Positions 8,129 through 17,437 of a stretch of DNA of 64,000 nt are shown one piece after another. The position numbers and the translations under genes are program-made. Numbering within the stretch: the stretch's first letter is position 1; each line of letters starts with the position of its first letter. A model generated the notes under the pieces. The model searched no databases and had not been told where the DNA came from. It saw only the letters and a list, made by a program, of their open reading frames with translations. Source of the stretch: Amycolatopsis thermalba (GTDB lineage Bacteria; Actinomycetota; Actinomycetes; Mycobacteriales; Pseudonocardiaceae); the NCBI RefSeq assembly GCF_003385215.1, contig NZ_PQHW01000025.1, forward strand, positions 1 through 64,000. Reading direction: 5' to 3'.

Positions 8129-10447
8129 GTGCCAGCACTGATCAGCCGAATGGGCAAGCGGCTTCGCAAGCTCATCGAGCGGCCGGGCAGCGTCGAGCTG
8201 ACCAAGTACGAGGCACTGCTGCCGGACATCGAGGCGCTCGAACCCGAGCTGGAGGCGTTGAGCGACACCGAGCTGACCGAGCGCGCGGGCAAGCTCCGCC
8301 TGGAGGCCGAGCTCGGCGACCCGCAGCTGGTGGAGCTGTGCGCCCTCGGCCGGGAAGCCGCGCGGCGGGCGCTGGACGAGCGCGCGTTCGACGTGCAGCT
8401 GCTCGGCACGATGGGCCTGCTGTCCGGGCACGTGGTGCAGATGCAGACCGGTGAGGGCAAGACGCTGGCCGGCGCGCTGGCCGCGGCGGGGTACGCGCTG
8501 CAGGGCAAGCGCGTGCACGTCATCTCCGTCAACGACTACCTGGCGCGCCGCGACGGCGAGTGGATGAAACCGGTGTACGACCTGCTCGGCGTCACCGTCG
8601 GCTGGGTCGACGGCAGCCTCACCCGCGAGGAGCGGCGCACGGCGTACGACGCCGAGGTCACCTACGGCGCGGTCAGCGAGATCGGGTTCGACATGCTGCG
8701 CGACCGGCTCGTCACGCGCGCCGAGGACGTCGTCCAGCCCGACCCGGAGGTCGCGATCGTCGACGAGGCCGACTCGGTGCTCGTCGACGAGGCGCGGGTC
8801 CCGCTGGTGATGGCCGGTTCGGTCGACCAGGCGATCGCCGACACCGAAGTCGCCAACGTGGTCCGGCGGCTGCGGCTGGGCCTGCACTACGAGACCGACA
8901 CCGACGGCCGCAACGCGTGGCTGACCACGGCCGGCGCGTCGGTCGTGGAGAAGGCCCTCGGCGGCGTCGACCTCTACAGCGAGTCCGGCTCCGAGCGGCT
9001 CGCGGCGGTCAACGTCGCCCTGCACGCGCACGCGCTGCTCACCCGCGACGTCGACTACCTGGTGCGCGACGGCAAGGTCGAGCTGATCAACGCCTCCCGC
9101 GGCCGGGTCGCCGAGCTGCAGCGCTGGCCGGACGGCCTGCAGGCCGCGGTCGAGGCGAAGGAGCAGGTCGCGCCCACCGACCGCGGCGAGATCCTGGACT
9201 CGATCACCGTGCAGGCCCTCATCGCCCGGTACCCGCAGGTCGCCGGCATGACCGGCACCGCGGTCGCGGTCGCCGAGCAGCTGCGTGAGTTCTACCGGCT
9301 CGAGGTGGCGGTCATCCCGCCGAACAAGCCGAACATCCGCGAGGACCTCGACGACCGGATCTTCGCCTCGCCGTCGCACAAGCTGCGGGCGATCGTGACG
9401 GAGATCCGCGAGGTGCACGAGACCGGGCGGCCGATCCTGGTCGGCACCCAGGACGTCGCCGAATCGGAGGAGCTGGCCGAGAAACTGGCGAAGGCCGACC
9501 TGCCGTGCGTGGTGCTCAACGCGCGCAACGACGCCGAGGAAGCCGCGATCATCGCCGAAGCCGGCAAGTACGGCGCGATCACCGTGTCCACCCAGATGGC
9601 CGGCCGCGGCACCGACATCCGGCTGGGCGGCGCGGACGGCAAGGACCGCGAACGCGTCGCCGAGCTGGGCGGTCTGCACGTCATCGGCACCGCGCGGTAC
9701 CCGTCGAGCCGCCTCGACGGTCAGCTGCGTGGCCGGTCGGGCCGTCAGGGCGACCCGGGCAGCGCGGTGTTCTTCGCGAGCCTGAACGACGAGCTGGTCA
9801 CCTCGAACGCGCCGGACGTGCCCGATGGCATCGACGCGGACGACTCGGGCGAGATCACCGACCCGGCGGCCAAGCGCCACATCGACCACGCGCAGCGCGT
9901 CGCCGAGGGCGTCGACCTGGAGATCCACCGCAACACCTGGCGCTACACGCGGCTGATCGAGCACCAGCGGCGCGAACTGCTGGAGTACCGCGACAAGCTG
10001 CTGCGCACCGACGCGGCCGCGGAGGCGCTGGAGGGCGAGAAGCGGTACGACGAGCTGGTCGAGAAGGCCGGCGAGGAGACGGCGAAGCAGGTGTGCCGCG
10101 AGATCATGCTGTACCACCTGGACCAGCTGTGGTCGGACCACCTCGCGTTCCTGACCGACGTGCGGGAGAGCATCCACCTGCGCGCGCTGGCGCGGGAGAC
10201 GCCGCTGGACGAGTTCCACCGCATCGCGATCCCGGAGTTCCGCAAGATCGTGCCGAGGATCCAGGAGCGGTCCGCCGAGACGCTCGCGGAGGCGGAGATC
10301 AGCGCGGACGGCATCGACCTGGCGGCCTCGGGCGTGCGGCGGGCCAGCTCGACGTGGACGTACCTGGTGCACGACGCGCCGTTCGACGCGGGGTTCGAGG
10401 AGACGCTGCGGCAGGTGCGCAGCCTGTTGCGGCGCAAGAAGAACTGA
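8129..10447 (+). CDS. secA2: Accessory preprotein translocase ATPase SecA2
   Basis: A 772-residue SecA-family ATPase that drives export of a subset of proteins through the SecYEG channel. Walker A is QTGEGKT (about 106-112), the DEAD motif is VDEAD (about 211-215), and motif VI (GQLRGRSGRQGDPG) is intact. The C-terminal zinc-binding tail of housekeeping SecA is missing, and the length fits mycobacterial SecA2 (about 780-810) rather than SecA1. The GTG at 8129 is preceded by AGGAG with a 7-base spacer, which decides the start over an upstream in-frame codon. No secY2 or accessory Sec genes are adjacent. Confidence 0.92.
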   Translation: MPALISRMGKRLRKLIERPGSVELTKYEALLPDIEALEPELEALSDTELTERAGKLRLEAELGDPQLVELCALGREAARRALDERAFDVQLLGTMGLLSGHVVQMQTGEGKTLAGALAAAGYALQGKRVHVISVNDYLARRDGEWMKPVYDLLGVTVGWVDGSLTREERRTAYDAEVTYGAVSEIGFDMLRDRLVTRAEDVVQPDPEVAIVDEADSVLVDEARVPLVMAGSVDQAIADTEVANVVRRLRLGLHYETDTDGRNAWLTTAGASVVEKALGGVDLYSESGSERLAAVNVALHAHALLTRDVDYLVRDGKVELINASRGRVAELQRWPDGLQAAVEAKEQVAPTDRGEILDSITVQALIARYPQVAGMTGTAVAVAEQLREFYRLEVAVIPPNKPNIREDLDDRIFASPSHKLRAIVTEIREVHETGRPILVGTQDVAESEELAEKLAKADLPCVVLNARNDAEEAAIIAEAGKYGAITVSTQMAGRGTDIRLGGADGKDRERVAELGGLHVIGTARYPSSRLDGQLRGRSGRQGDPGSAVFFASLNDELVTSNAPDVPDGIDADDSGEITDPAAKRHIDHAQRVAEGVDLEIHRNTWRYTRLIEHQRRELLEYRDKLLRTDAAAEALEGEKRYDELVEKAGEETAKQVCREIMLYHLDQLWSDHLAFLTDVRESIHLRALARETPLDEFHRIAIPEFRKIVPRIQERSAETLAEAEISADGIDLAASGVRRASSTWTYLVHDAPFDAGFEETLRQVRSLLRRKKN

Positions 10448-10480
10448 GCCGTCCGCCGGGGTGTGACCGACAATGGGGTC

Positions 10481-12190
10481 ATGCTCCGGATCGCGCTGGC
10501 CCAAGTGAACCCGACCGTCGGCGACCTCACGGGCAACGCGGCGCAGACCGTGACGTGGACCCGCAAGGCCGCCGAGGCGGGGGCGCACGTCGTGGTGTTC
10601 CCCGAGATGTCGCTGACCGGGTACCCGGTCGAGGATCTCGCGTTGCGGGGGACGTTCGCGGAGGCGTCGCGCGCTGCGTTGCGGGCGTTGGCTGCTTCGC
10701 TGGCTGACGCGGGTTGTGGCGAGCTGCTCGTGTACGTGGGCTACCTCGACGTGGACGCCGTCGGCCCGCGCAACGCGGCGGCGGCCCTGTGGCGGGGCGA
10801 GGTCGTCGCGCGGCAGTTCAAGCACCACCTGCCCAACTACGGCGTGTTCGACGAGCAGCGGTGGTTCGAGGCGGGGCGGACGCTGGACGTGCTGCGGTTC
10901 CACGGCGTCGACATCGGCATGGTGATCTGCGAGGACCTCTGGCAGGAGGGCGGGCCGGTGTCCGCGCTCGGAGCGGCCGGGGTCGGCGTGGTGGTGTCGC
11001 CGAACGCGTCGCCGTACGAGCGATCGAAGGACGACATCCGGCTGCCGCTGGTCGCGCGGCGGGCCACGGAGGCCGGTGCGCCCCTGGTCTACTCGAACCA
11101 GGTCGGCGGGCAGGACGACCTGGTGTTCGACGGCGACTCGTTCGTGGTCGGCGCGGACGGGTCGGTGCTCGCGCGGGCGCCGCAGTTCGTGGAGCACCTG
11201 CTGGTGGTGGATCTCTTCGTGGACGCGGTGGGGTGTGCGCCGGGGACGTACGAGGGGCTCGAGGTGCGGCGGCGGGTGCTGTCCGCGGATCCGGTGCCGG
11301 CGTACGAACCCTTGGCCGCGGCGGTGAGCAAGCCGTTGTCCGACGAGGCGGAGGTGTGGTCGGCGCTGGTCGTCGGGCTGCGGGACTACGTGCACAAGAA
11401 CGGGTTCCGCTCGGTGGTGCTGGGGCTCTCCGGCGGGATCGACTCGGCGGCGACGGCGGCGCTGGCGGTGGATGCGCTGGGGGCGGATTCGGTGCACGGG
11501 GTGTCGATGCCGTCGCGGTACTCGTCGGGGCATTCGCGGGACGACGCGGCGGAGCTGGCACGGCGGCTGGGGTGCCACTTCCGGGTGGAACCGGTCGAGG
11601 ACATGGTGCGGATCTACGTGGACCGGCTGGGGTTGTCCGGCCTGGCGGAGGAGAACATCCAGGCGCGGGTGCGCGGCATGCTCCTGATGTCACTGTCCAA
11701 TCAGGAGGGTCATCTGGTGCTGGCGACCGGGAACAAGACCGAGCTGGCGGTCGGGTACTCGACGATGTACGGGGACGCGGTGGGCGGTTTCGCGCCGCTC
11801 AAGGACGTGTTCAAGACACACGTGTGGGCGCTGGCGCGGTGGCGCAACGCCTCGGCCGAGAAGCGGGGTGAGGTGCCGCCGATCCCGGAGAACTCGATCG
11901 CGAAGCCGCCGTCGGCCGAGCTGCGACCGGGTCAGCTGGACACGGATTCCCTGCCGGACTACGGGTTGCTGGACGCCATCCTCGACGACTACGTCGAAGG
12001 CGATCGGGGTTACGGTTCGTTGGTGGAGGCCGGGTTTTCGCCGGAAACGATCGATCGGGTGATCCGGATGGTCGACCGTGCGGAGTACAAACGCCGCCAG
12101 TACCCGATCGGTACGAAGACAACTTTTAAGGCTTTCGGGCGAGATCGACGGCTGCCCATCACGAACTGCTGGCGTGAAGGGGAGTTCTGA
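10481..12190 (+). CDS. nadE: Glutamine-dependent NAD+ synthetase
   Basis: A 569-residue two-domain enzyme converting deamido-NAD+ to NAD+. The N-terminal nitrilase-type glutaminase has its triad Glu in VVFPEMS (about 42), Lys in FKHHLPNYGVFDE (about 111) and Cys in VICEDLW (about 147). The C-terminal synthetase has the PP-loop LGLSGGIDSA (about 305) and the ATGNKTE motif. It is the shorter bacterial form, unlike the roughly 680-aa mycobacterial NadE. GACAAT lies 6 bases before the ATG and no ribosome-binding site is visible, so it may be leaderless. The start 18 bases upstream in the same frame is less likely. Confidence 0.93.
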   Translation: MLRIALAQVNPTVGDLTGNAAQTVTWTRKAAEAGAHVVVFPEMSLTGYPVEDLALRGTFAEASRAALRALAASLADAGCGELLVYVGYLDVDAVGPRNAAAALWRGEVVARQFKHHLPNYGVFDEQRWFEAGRTLDVLRFHGVDIGMVICEDLWQEGGPVSALGAAGVGVVVSPNASPYERSKDDIRLPLVARRATEAGAPLVYSNQVGGQDDLVFDGDSFVVGADGSVLARAPQFVEHLLVVDLFVDAVGCAPGTYEGLEVRRRVLSADPVPAYEPLAAAVSKPLSDEAEVWSALVVGLRDYVHKNGFRSVVLGLSGGIDSAATAALAVDALGADSVHGVSMPSRYSSGHSRDDAAELARRLGCHFRVEPVEDMVRIYVDRLGLSGLAEENIQARVRGMLLMSLSNQEGHLVLATGNKTELAVGYSTMYGDAVGGFAPLKDVFKTHVWALARWRNASAEKRGEVPPIPENSIAKPPSAELRPGQLDTDSLPDYGLLDAILDDYVEGDRGYGSLVEAGFSPETIDRVIRMVDRAEYKRRQYPIGTKTTFKAFGRDRRLPITNCWREGEF

Positions 12191-12255
12191 GGCCGGAAAC
12201 TGTCGGACCCGGATGCCATCATTCCCCCATGACCCTCCTGGAAGGAACTGTTGTC

Positions 12256-12852
12256 ATGGCTGGGAATGTCCGTCCGGTGGCCGACGAGCGCGACGGCCTG
12301 CTCACCTTTCTCGCGCAGCAGCGCCATGTCCTGCGGCTGGCGGCGCACGGTCTGAGCGACGAGCAGGCGCGGCTGACGCCCACGCGGAGCGCGTTGAGCG
12401 TCGGCGGGTTGATCAAGCACGTGACGAGCACCGAGCAGAGATGGATGGCCGCGGTGCTGCACCGGGAGAAACCGTTGCGGCGACGGGAAATTCCGGCGTC
12501 CGCGGGCCGGGATGCCTTGGCGGGCTTCCGGCTCGGTGAGCGGGAGAGCCTGTCCGGCGTGCTGGCCGCCTACGACTCGGTGGCCAGGGAGACCGAGGAG
12601 ATCGTCGGCGGGATCGAGGATCTCGGGCAACCGGTGCCGGCGCCGCGGGGCGTGCCGTGGTTCCCGGACGACGCCGACGCGTGGCCGGTGCGATGGGTGC
12701 TGCTGCACCTGATCCAGGAGACAGCGCGGCACGCCGGGCACGCGGACATCCTCCGGGAGCACATCGACGGCGCGACGGCCGTGCCACTCATGGCCGCGGT
12801 GGAGGGGTGGCCGGTCAGGCCGTGGCTGGCCCCGTGGCAACCGAGCGGTTGA
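12256..12852 (+). CDS. DinB/DUF664-family protein
   Basis: A 198-residue DinB-like four-helix protein. The metal-binding histidines expected for the family are in GLIKHVTSTEQRW and HLIQETARHAGHAD, and the WPVRWVLLHLIQE segment is typical. Some actinobacterial members are mycothiol-dependent transferases; the activity here is not known. The ATG at 12256 is preferred to one 27 bases upstream because GGAAGGA lies 9 bases before it. A stop-free space of 65 bp separates it from nadE. Confidence 0.8.
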   Translation: MAGNVRPVADERDGLLTFLAQQRHVLRLAAHGLSDEQARLTPTRSALSVGGLIKHVTSTEQRWMAAVLHREKPLRRREIPASAGRDALAGFRLGERESLSGVLAAYDSVARETEEIVGGIEDLGQPVPAPRGVPWFPDDADAWPVRWVLLHLIQETARHAGHADILREHIDGATAVPLMAAVEGWPVRPWLAPWQPSG

Positions 12853-12998
12853 GGGCGCCGCCGCTCGGGTCGCCCCGTCCTGTTCCCTCCGACGCGAAGA
12901 GCCCGTGTCCGTCCGCACCCTGCCCAGAGGAGGCCCTCCTGAACAACAGCCGCCACGCCGGCCGCCGGCTCCCGGTCGGGCGCGATCCCCCTCTCGCG

Positions 12999-13532
12999 TC
13001 AGAACAGAGTCGGCTGGACGTCGGCGCCTTCGATGATGAGCATCTGCCGCTTGGTCTCCACGCCACCGCGTGCGGAGAAGCCACCCATCCGGCGCCCGGC
13101 CGCCAGCACCCGGTGACACGGCACGACGATCGGGAACGGGTTGTGTCCCAGGGCCTGGCCGACGGCCTGCGCCGACCCCGGCATGCCGAGCCGGTGGGCG
13201 ATGTCGCCGTAGGTGAGGGTCCGTCCGGGCAGGATGGTCCGCGCGATCTCGTACACGCGGCGGTTGAACTCCGGCACGCCCTCGTAGTCGAGGACGATCC
13301 CGAGGAGGTCCCGGCGCTCGCCGCGCAGGAGGGCGGTGATCTCGTCGATCGCGGCCTGGATCTCCGCCGGGGGCGTCGATTCGGTGGCTTCGGGGAAGGC
13401 TGCCTGCAGGTGGGCGCGCGTGGTCGCGGGGGCGCCGTCGGGCAGGCGGACGCCGGTCACACCGTGCTCGCCCCAGGCGATGCCGCAGTGGCCGATCGCG
13501 GTGTCGAAGAGCGCGTAACCGAGTGCTGTCAT
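12999..13532 (-). CDS. ogt: Methylated-DNA-protein cysteine methyltransferase
   Basis: A 177-residue suicide repair protein that removes alkyl groups from O6-alkylguanine. The active site PCHRV (about 138-142) and the DNA-binding RTLTYGDIAHRLGMPGSAQAVG and HNPFPIV segments are present. GAGGGG lies upstream of the ATG, and that ribosome-binding site is built from the last bases of a decayed SRPBCC gene. The adjacent 12853-12998 has no gene. Confidence 0.93.
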   Translation of the reverse strand: MTALGYALFDTAIGHCGIAWGEHGVTGVRLPDGAPATTRAHLQAAFPEATESTPPAEIQAAIDEITALLRGERRDLLGIVLDYEGVPEFNRRVYEIARTILPGRTLTYGDIAHRLGMPGSAQAVGQALGHNPFPIVVPCHRVLAAGRRMGGFSARGGVETKRQMLIIEGADVQPTLF

Positions 13533-13539
13533 GGTGTCC

Positions 13540-13782
13540 CCTCAGGCCGACCGGTGCCGCCAACGTGTTCTTGATGACGGCGGTGCCTTGCTCCATCAAA
13601 GCACCGGTGAGCTCGGCCGGCGTGCCGGGGAGGAGGTGACGAGCCGAGCGGTGCCGTCGAGGCGTGTGCCGATGACGAAGCCGGGGGGCGAGGCGTTCGT
13701 GGAGCGCACCCCGGTCCCGTAGGGCAGCCCAGGCCGTGTCGAGAGGAGTGTGGATCAGGGTTTCCGTATGTGTTGAAGCCAG
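13540..13782 (-). pseudogene. Decayed SRPBCC/polyketide-cyclase-family gene
   Basis: The reverse strand encodes, in pieces, a recognisable SRPBCC protein. The N-terminal piece reads TETLIHTPLDTAWAALRD and continues to ERLAP. A one-base shift in a run of Cs then gives GFVIGTRLDGTARLVTSS, and after a jump back to the first frame the C-terminal helix reads ELTGALMEQGTAVIKNTL. About 80 central residues of the usual 140-150-residue fold are missing. No start codon is visible. The reading is therefore a frameshifted, internally deleted relic lying just upstream of ogt. Family assignment is from memory of SRPBCC proteins. Confidence 0.65.
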
Positions 13783-13824
13783 GGTCTTGACGGTTCTTGC
13801 GTTGCCGCGCGGGTATCCGGCGTC

Positions 13825-14532
13825 ATGGACACCTTGCGCGTCGGTGTGGTCGCGTCGTTCGACTTCACCCGGGACGACGAGATCCGCCGCTGGCTGCCCG
13901 AAGGGGTCGGGCTGGAGGTGCGCCGGACCGCCGAGGCCCCGGCCGACGACAACCTGACGATGGTGTCCGCGCTGGCCGACCCCGCGTACCTCACCGCCCC
14001 GGTCCGGGCCCTGTGCGGCACCGGCGTGGCGGCGATCGCCTACGCCTGCACGGCGTGCAGTTTCGTGGGCGGCGACGCGGGCGAACGCGCCCTGCGCGAG
14101 GCCATGGAGGCGTTCGGCGCGCCCCGGGCGATGACCACGTCCAGCGCGGTCGTCGATGCCCTGCGGAGCATCGGTGCCCGACGTCTGGCGGTCGTGCACC
14201 CGTACGCGCCCGCGGTCGGCAGGCGCCTGCACGCGTATCTGACGGCGCACGGCTTCGAGATCACCAGGATCACCGGTTTCGCCCTGACGGCCGACGAGGT
14301 CCCCGACGTCCAGCCCGACGAGGTGACCGACCTGATCCGCGAGGGCGACACCCCCACGGCCGACGCGGTGTTCGTGAGCTGCACCGGGTTGCCCACCTAC
14401 GAGGTCATCGCTCCGCTCGAGAAGGAGCTGGGCAAGCCCGTGGTGACCGCCAACCAGGCGACGATGTGGGCCCTGCTCCGCGAGGTGGGCGCAAACGCCC
14501 TCGGCCCGGGACAGCACCTGCTGACGAGCTGA
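13825..14532 (+). CDS. Asp/Glu racemase-superfamily protein (maleate isomerase-like)
   Basis: A 235-residue protein of the Asp/Glu/hydantoin racemase, arylmalonate decarboxylase and maleate isomerase superfamily. The two catalytic cysteines are in [11 protein letters not shown] (about 75-78) and [13 protein letters not shown] (about 189), the pattern of maleate cis-trans isomerases. The likely role is isomerisation or racemisation of a small dicarboxylate; the substrate is not determined. It stands alone, with a repeat-rich intergenic stretch downstream. Confidence 0.82.
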   Translation: MDTLRVGVVASFDFTRDDEIRRWLPEGVGLEVRRTAEAPADDNLTMVSALADPAYLTAPVRALCGTGVAAIAYACTACSFVGGDAGERALREAMEAFGAPRAMTTSSAVVDALRSIGARRLAVVHPYAPAVGRRLHAYLTAHGFEITRITGFALTADEVPDVQPDEVTDLIREGDTPTADAVFVSCTGLPTYEVIAPLEKELGKPVVTANQATMWALLREVGANALGPGQHLLTS

Positions 14533-15133
14533 TGGGTTCCGCGGGAGCCGCCGCCGGAAGCCCCGACCGGCCAGCCGGAGGCAACGCTCGCGCCGAGCTC
14601 GCCAGCCCCAGCCGGTCCCGCACCGGGCACGCCGAACGGGACGCCATCACCAGCAGCCAGGCCACCACCGAACGAAAGCCCTACCGCCCCGCGGGGGGAC
14701 ACAGGCCGCGACGCCTTCGCCCAGCACCCGAGGCGCCACCGCACCAACCCACCACCCCCGCAGCGGGCACGCAGACCGGGACGCCCTCGCGCGGCACCCG
14801 AGGCGCCGCAGCGAGCACGCAGACCGGGACATCGTTGCCTGGGTGCGGAGGGCCATCCTTGCGCGGGAAGCGGCCGCTGGCGCCCTCCTCTCCCTCACCG
14901 GGATGCTCGGTGTCTCGCCGTTTCGGGCCGGTCGGGCCGTCACCCGCGAGTTCGGGTGTGTCCCTTCGGCCACGCGTCCGCGGCTCCGCGTCGCCTGCCG
15001 GGGCCTGGATCACCGTCGTGTGAAGCTCATCGCAGGGGCTTGGGCTCCGTTGTTCCCCGGTGTCACGCTGGGTTTCCCAGATCCACGACCCGGGGACCCG
15101 ACGAGGGCCTCGAGGGAAGGACGGTCGACGAAG
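14533..15133 (+). repeat. 600-bp intergenic region with degenerate repeats
   Basis: No convincing gene is seen. The segment holds imperfect GC-rich repeats: a 28-base stretch ending in CACCCGAGGCGCC at 14710-14737 recurs at 14780-14807 (70-bp spacing), and GCACGCAGACCGGGAC occurs at 14767-14782 and 14815-14830. Several open frames cross it on both strands, but they are artefacts of high GC. The last part (about 15100-15133) provides the panB upstream region with GGAAGGA. Confidence 0.6.
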
Positions 15134-15994
15134 ATGTCCACCAACAGCGGCGAGACCGCGGCCCCGTACGGCTCCGGCCCGGCTTCCGGCGGCCCCGTGA
15201 AGAAGGTCCGCATCCCCCACCTGCAGGAACTCAAGCGCCGCGGCGAGCCGTGGCCCATGCTCACCACCTACGACATGTACACGGCCGAACTGTTCGACGA
15301 GGCGGGCATCCCGGTGCTCCTCGTCGGCGACTCGGCCGCCAACAACGTCTTCGGCTACGAGACCTCACTCCCGGTGACCGTCGACGAGCTGCTGCCGCTC
15401 GTCCGCGCCGTCACGCGCGCCACGAAACGTGCGCTCGTCGTCGCGGACCTGCCGTTCGGCTCCTACCAGCTCTCGCCCGAGCAGGCGCTGGCCACCGCCG
15501 TCCGGTTCATGAAGGAAGGGCGCGCCCACGCCGTCAAGCTCGAAGGCGGCCGCCGCTTCGCACCGCACGTCGAGGCCCTCACCGGCGCCGGCGTACCCGT
15601 CATGGGCCACATCGGTTTCACGCCGCAGAGCGAGCACAACCTCGGCGGCTACCGGGTCCAGGGCCGCGGCGCGGCGGGCGCGGAACTGATCGCCGACGCC
15701 CTCGCGCTCCAGGAGGCCGGGGCGTTCGCCGTGGTCATGGAGATGGTGCCGGCCGAGGTCGCGAAGCAGGTCACGCACGAGCTGAAGATCCCGACGGTCG
15801 GCATCGGCGCCGGCCCGGACTGCGACGCGCAGGTGCTGGTGTGGCAGGACATGGCCGGTCTGCGCCGCGGCAAGGCGCCGCGCTTCGTCAAGCGGTACGC
15901 CGACCTCGCGGGCGCCCTGTCCGGCGCGGCGACCGCCTTCGCGGACGAGGTCCGCCGCGGCGAGTTCCCGGCTGCCGAGCACGCCTTCCACTGA
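15134..15994 (+). CDS. panB: 3-methyl-2-oxobutanoate hydroxymethyltransferase
   Basis: A 286-residue ketopantoate hydroxymethyltransferase, the first step of pantothenate synthesis (alpha-ketoisovalerate plus methylene-THF). The Mg-binding and active-site segments are present: [19 protein letters not shown] (about 62-80), MGHIGFTPQ, the catalytic Glu region [10 protein letters not shown], and [17 protein letters not shown]. The ATG at 15134 matches the family N-terminus ([15 protein letters not shown]). Its position beside the Hip1-like genes agrees with M. tuberculosis Rv2223c-Rv2225. Confidence 0.95.
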   Translation: MSTNSGETAAPYGSGPASGGPVKKVRIPHLQELKRRGEPWPMLTTYDMYTAELFDEAGIPVLLVGDSAANNVFGYETSLPVTVDELLPLVRAVTRATKRALVVADLPFGSYQLSPEQALATAVRFMKEGRAHAVKLEGGRRFAPHVEALTGAGVPVMGHIGFTPQSEHNLGGYRVQGRGAAGAELIADALALQEAGAFAVVMEMVPAEVAKQVTHELKIPTVGIGAGPDCDAQVLVWQDMAGLRRGKAPRFVKRYADLAGALSGAATAFADEVRRGEFPAAEHAFH

Positions 15995-16127
15995 TCACTG
16001 ACGGCCCGGAGCGCGAGGGCCGCAGGCGCGGGCGGGCGCGGCAGGCCCAGACGGCGCGGCAAGACGGGCTCGGCGCAGCGCGGGCACGCCGGGTGGCGGC
16101 AGAGCGACCCTGCGCGGGTGGCGGCAA

Positions 16128-16366
16128 TGCGGGGTGGCGGCAACGTGCGCGGGTGACGGCAACGTGCGCGGGTGGCAGCAACGCGTGGCGGTAACAGCAA
16201 CGCGCGGCGGGAAGCAGCAACGCGCGCGGGTGACGACAACCCGAGGCGGGAAGCAGCAACGCGCGCGGGTGACGACAACCCGAGGCGGGAAGCAGCAACG
16301 TGCGCGGGTGACGGCAACGTGCGCGGGTGACGGCAACGCGCGGCGGGCAGCAGCAACGCGCGGCCG
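16128..16366. repeat. GC-rich tandem repeat array (about 19/39 bp units)
   Basis: Downstream of panB a unit of about 19 bp (ACGTGCGCGGGTGACGGCA and variants) repeats many times. Two perfect 39-bp copies beginning with GCAGCAACGCGCGCGGGTGA lie at about 16214-16252 and 16253-16291, followed by further variants to about 16366. The array can be read in several frames on either strand, but no gene start or domain is associated. The flanks 15995-16127 and 16367-16430 are also non-coding. Confidence 0.8.
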
Positions 16367-16383
16367 CGGCGCGGCGCAACCCT

Positions 16384-16426
16384 GGCCCGGTCTGCCGTCC
16401 TCCCGCGAAGGGCGGCAGACCGGGCC
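16384..16426. terminator. Strong hairpin terminator downstream of uppP
   Basis: GGCCCGGTCTGCCG (16384-16397) pairs perfectly with CGGCAGACCGGGCC (16413-16426), a 14-bp stem with a 15-nt loop, placed 4 bases after the uppP stop. It can serve transcripts from either side and insulates the uppP/ABC operon from the repeat array. Confidence 0.75.
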
Positions 16427-16430
16427 GCAT

Positions 16431-17384
16431 TCACGCCAGGAAATACGCCAGACTGCCCAATCCGGCGACCACGCAATAAATCGCGAACGGGGTCAATGTC
16501 CGGGTTTCGAAATAACGGGTCAGGAATCGCAGCGCCAGATACGCGGCCACGCCCGCCACCAGACTGCCCACCAGCGCGGGGCCCAGTGACGCGGAGTTCG
16601 CCGGGGTGAACAGGGACGGCAGCTTCAGCACGCCAGCGGCCAGGATCACCGGCGTGGCCAGCAGGAACGCGAACCGCGCGGCGTCCTCGTGGGACAGGCC
16701 CCGCCGGAGGCCCGCCACCATCGTGATGCCCGACCGGCTGATGCCCGGGAACAGCGCCAGGATCTGCGCCGCCCCGATCAGCACCGCCTCACCCACCCCG
16801 AGCCGGGCCAGGCGGCGGTCGGCCGCCTCCTCGGCGCAGACGATCCGGACCGGCATCGTGATCTCCGCCGAAAAGTCCCGCGTCACCTCGGTCGGCTCGG
16901 GCACCGGCGCGACCGGGACCGGACGGCGCGCGGCACGCGCCGACCGCTCCACCGCCAGCAGCACGATCCCGTTGAGCGCCAGGAACACCGCGGTCGGCAC
17001 CGGTTTGCCCAGCACGTCACGCAGCGCACGCTCCAGTAGCAACCCGGCCACGCCGACCGGGATCGTCGCCAGCACCAGCAGCCACGCCAGCCGCTGATCC
17101 GGATCGGACACCCGCCGGTCGCGCACCGACGTCCACAGCCCGCGCACGATGCGCGCCCAGTCCCGCCGGTAGAAGACCACCAGCGCGAGAGCGGTCGCGA
17201 CGTGCATCGCGACCAGCACGGCCAGGTACGGCGACTCCCCGCCCATGCTCAGGTCGCGCGCCCACGAACCGCCCAGCCAGGCCGGAATCAGGATGCTGTG
17301 CCCGAGGCTGGACACCGGAAACAATTCCGACACACCCTGCACAGCGCCGACGACAATCGCCTCGAAATACGTGACAGCGGACAT
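16431..17384 (-). CDS. uppP: Undecaprenyl-diphosphatase UppP/BacA
   Basis: A 317-residue polytopic membrane enzyme that recycles undecaprenyl pyrophosphate for cell-wall synthesis and can confer bacitracin resistance. Signature 1 (QGVSELFPVSSLGHSIL, about 15-31) carries the catalytic Glu and Ser. Signature 2 (FPGISRSGITMVAGL, about 215-229) carries the essential Arg. A soluble insert at about 150-190 is longer than in E. coli. The ATG at 17384 is supported by AGAGG upstream. It begins 53 bp after the polyamine-type permease gene and may be read from the same transcript. Confidence 0.92.
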   Translation of the reverse strand: MSAVTYFEAIVVGAVQGVSELFPVSSLGHSILIPAWLGGSWARDLSMGGESPYLAVLVAMHVATALALVVFYRRDWARIVRGLWTSVRDRRVSDPDQRLAWLLVLATIPVGVAGLLLERALRDVLGKPVPTAVFLALNGIVLLAVERSARAARRPVPVAPVPEPTEVTRDFSAEITMPVRIVCAEEAADRRLARLGVGEAVLIGAAQILALFPGISRSGITMVAGLRRGLSHEDAARFAFLLATPVILAAGVLKLPSLFTPANSASLGPALVGSLVAGVAAYLALRFLTRYFETRTLTPFAIYCVVAGLGSLAYFLA

Positions 17385-17437
17385 CGCGGACCTCTTTTCC
17401 GACCGCCGGAAACCGTCCGCCGAAAATACCCGAGGCG

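Noticed and set aside
6422-11578. A 1718-codon open frame on the minus strand
   Set aside because: Only the last 538 codons encode a protein (the Hip1-like hydrolase). The rest is antisense to secA2 and nadE and has Arg/His-rich composition typical of high-GC shadow frames.
12010-14517. An 835-codon minus-strand open frame
   Set aside because: It crosses nadE, dinB and the racemase-like gene in antisense. Only the short SRPBCC-like pieces within it look like real protein.
14397-14973. Open frames in the gap before panB
   Set aside because: Gly/Ala/Arg-rich readings over degenerate repeats on both strands, with no family resemblance.
16128-16366. CRISPR-like array behind panB
   Set aside because: Units are contiguous, with no unique spacers, no leader and no cas genes.
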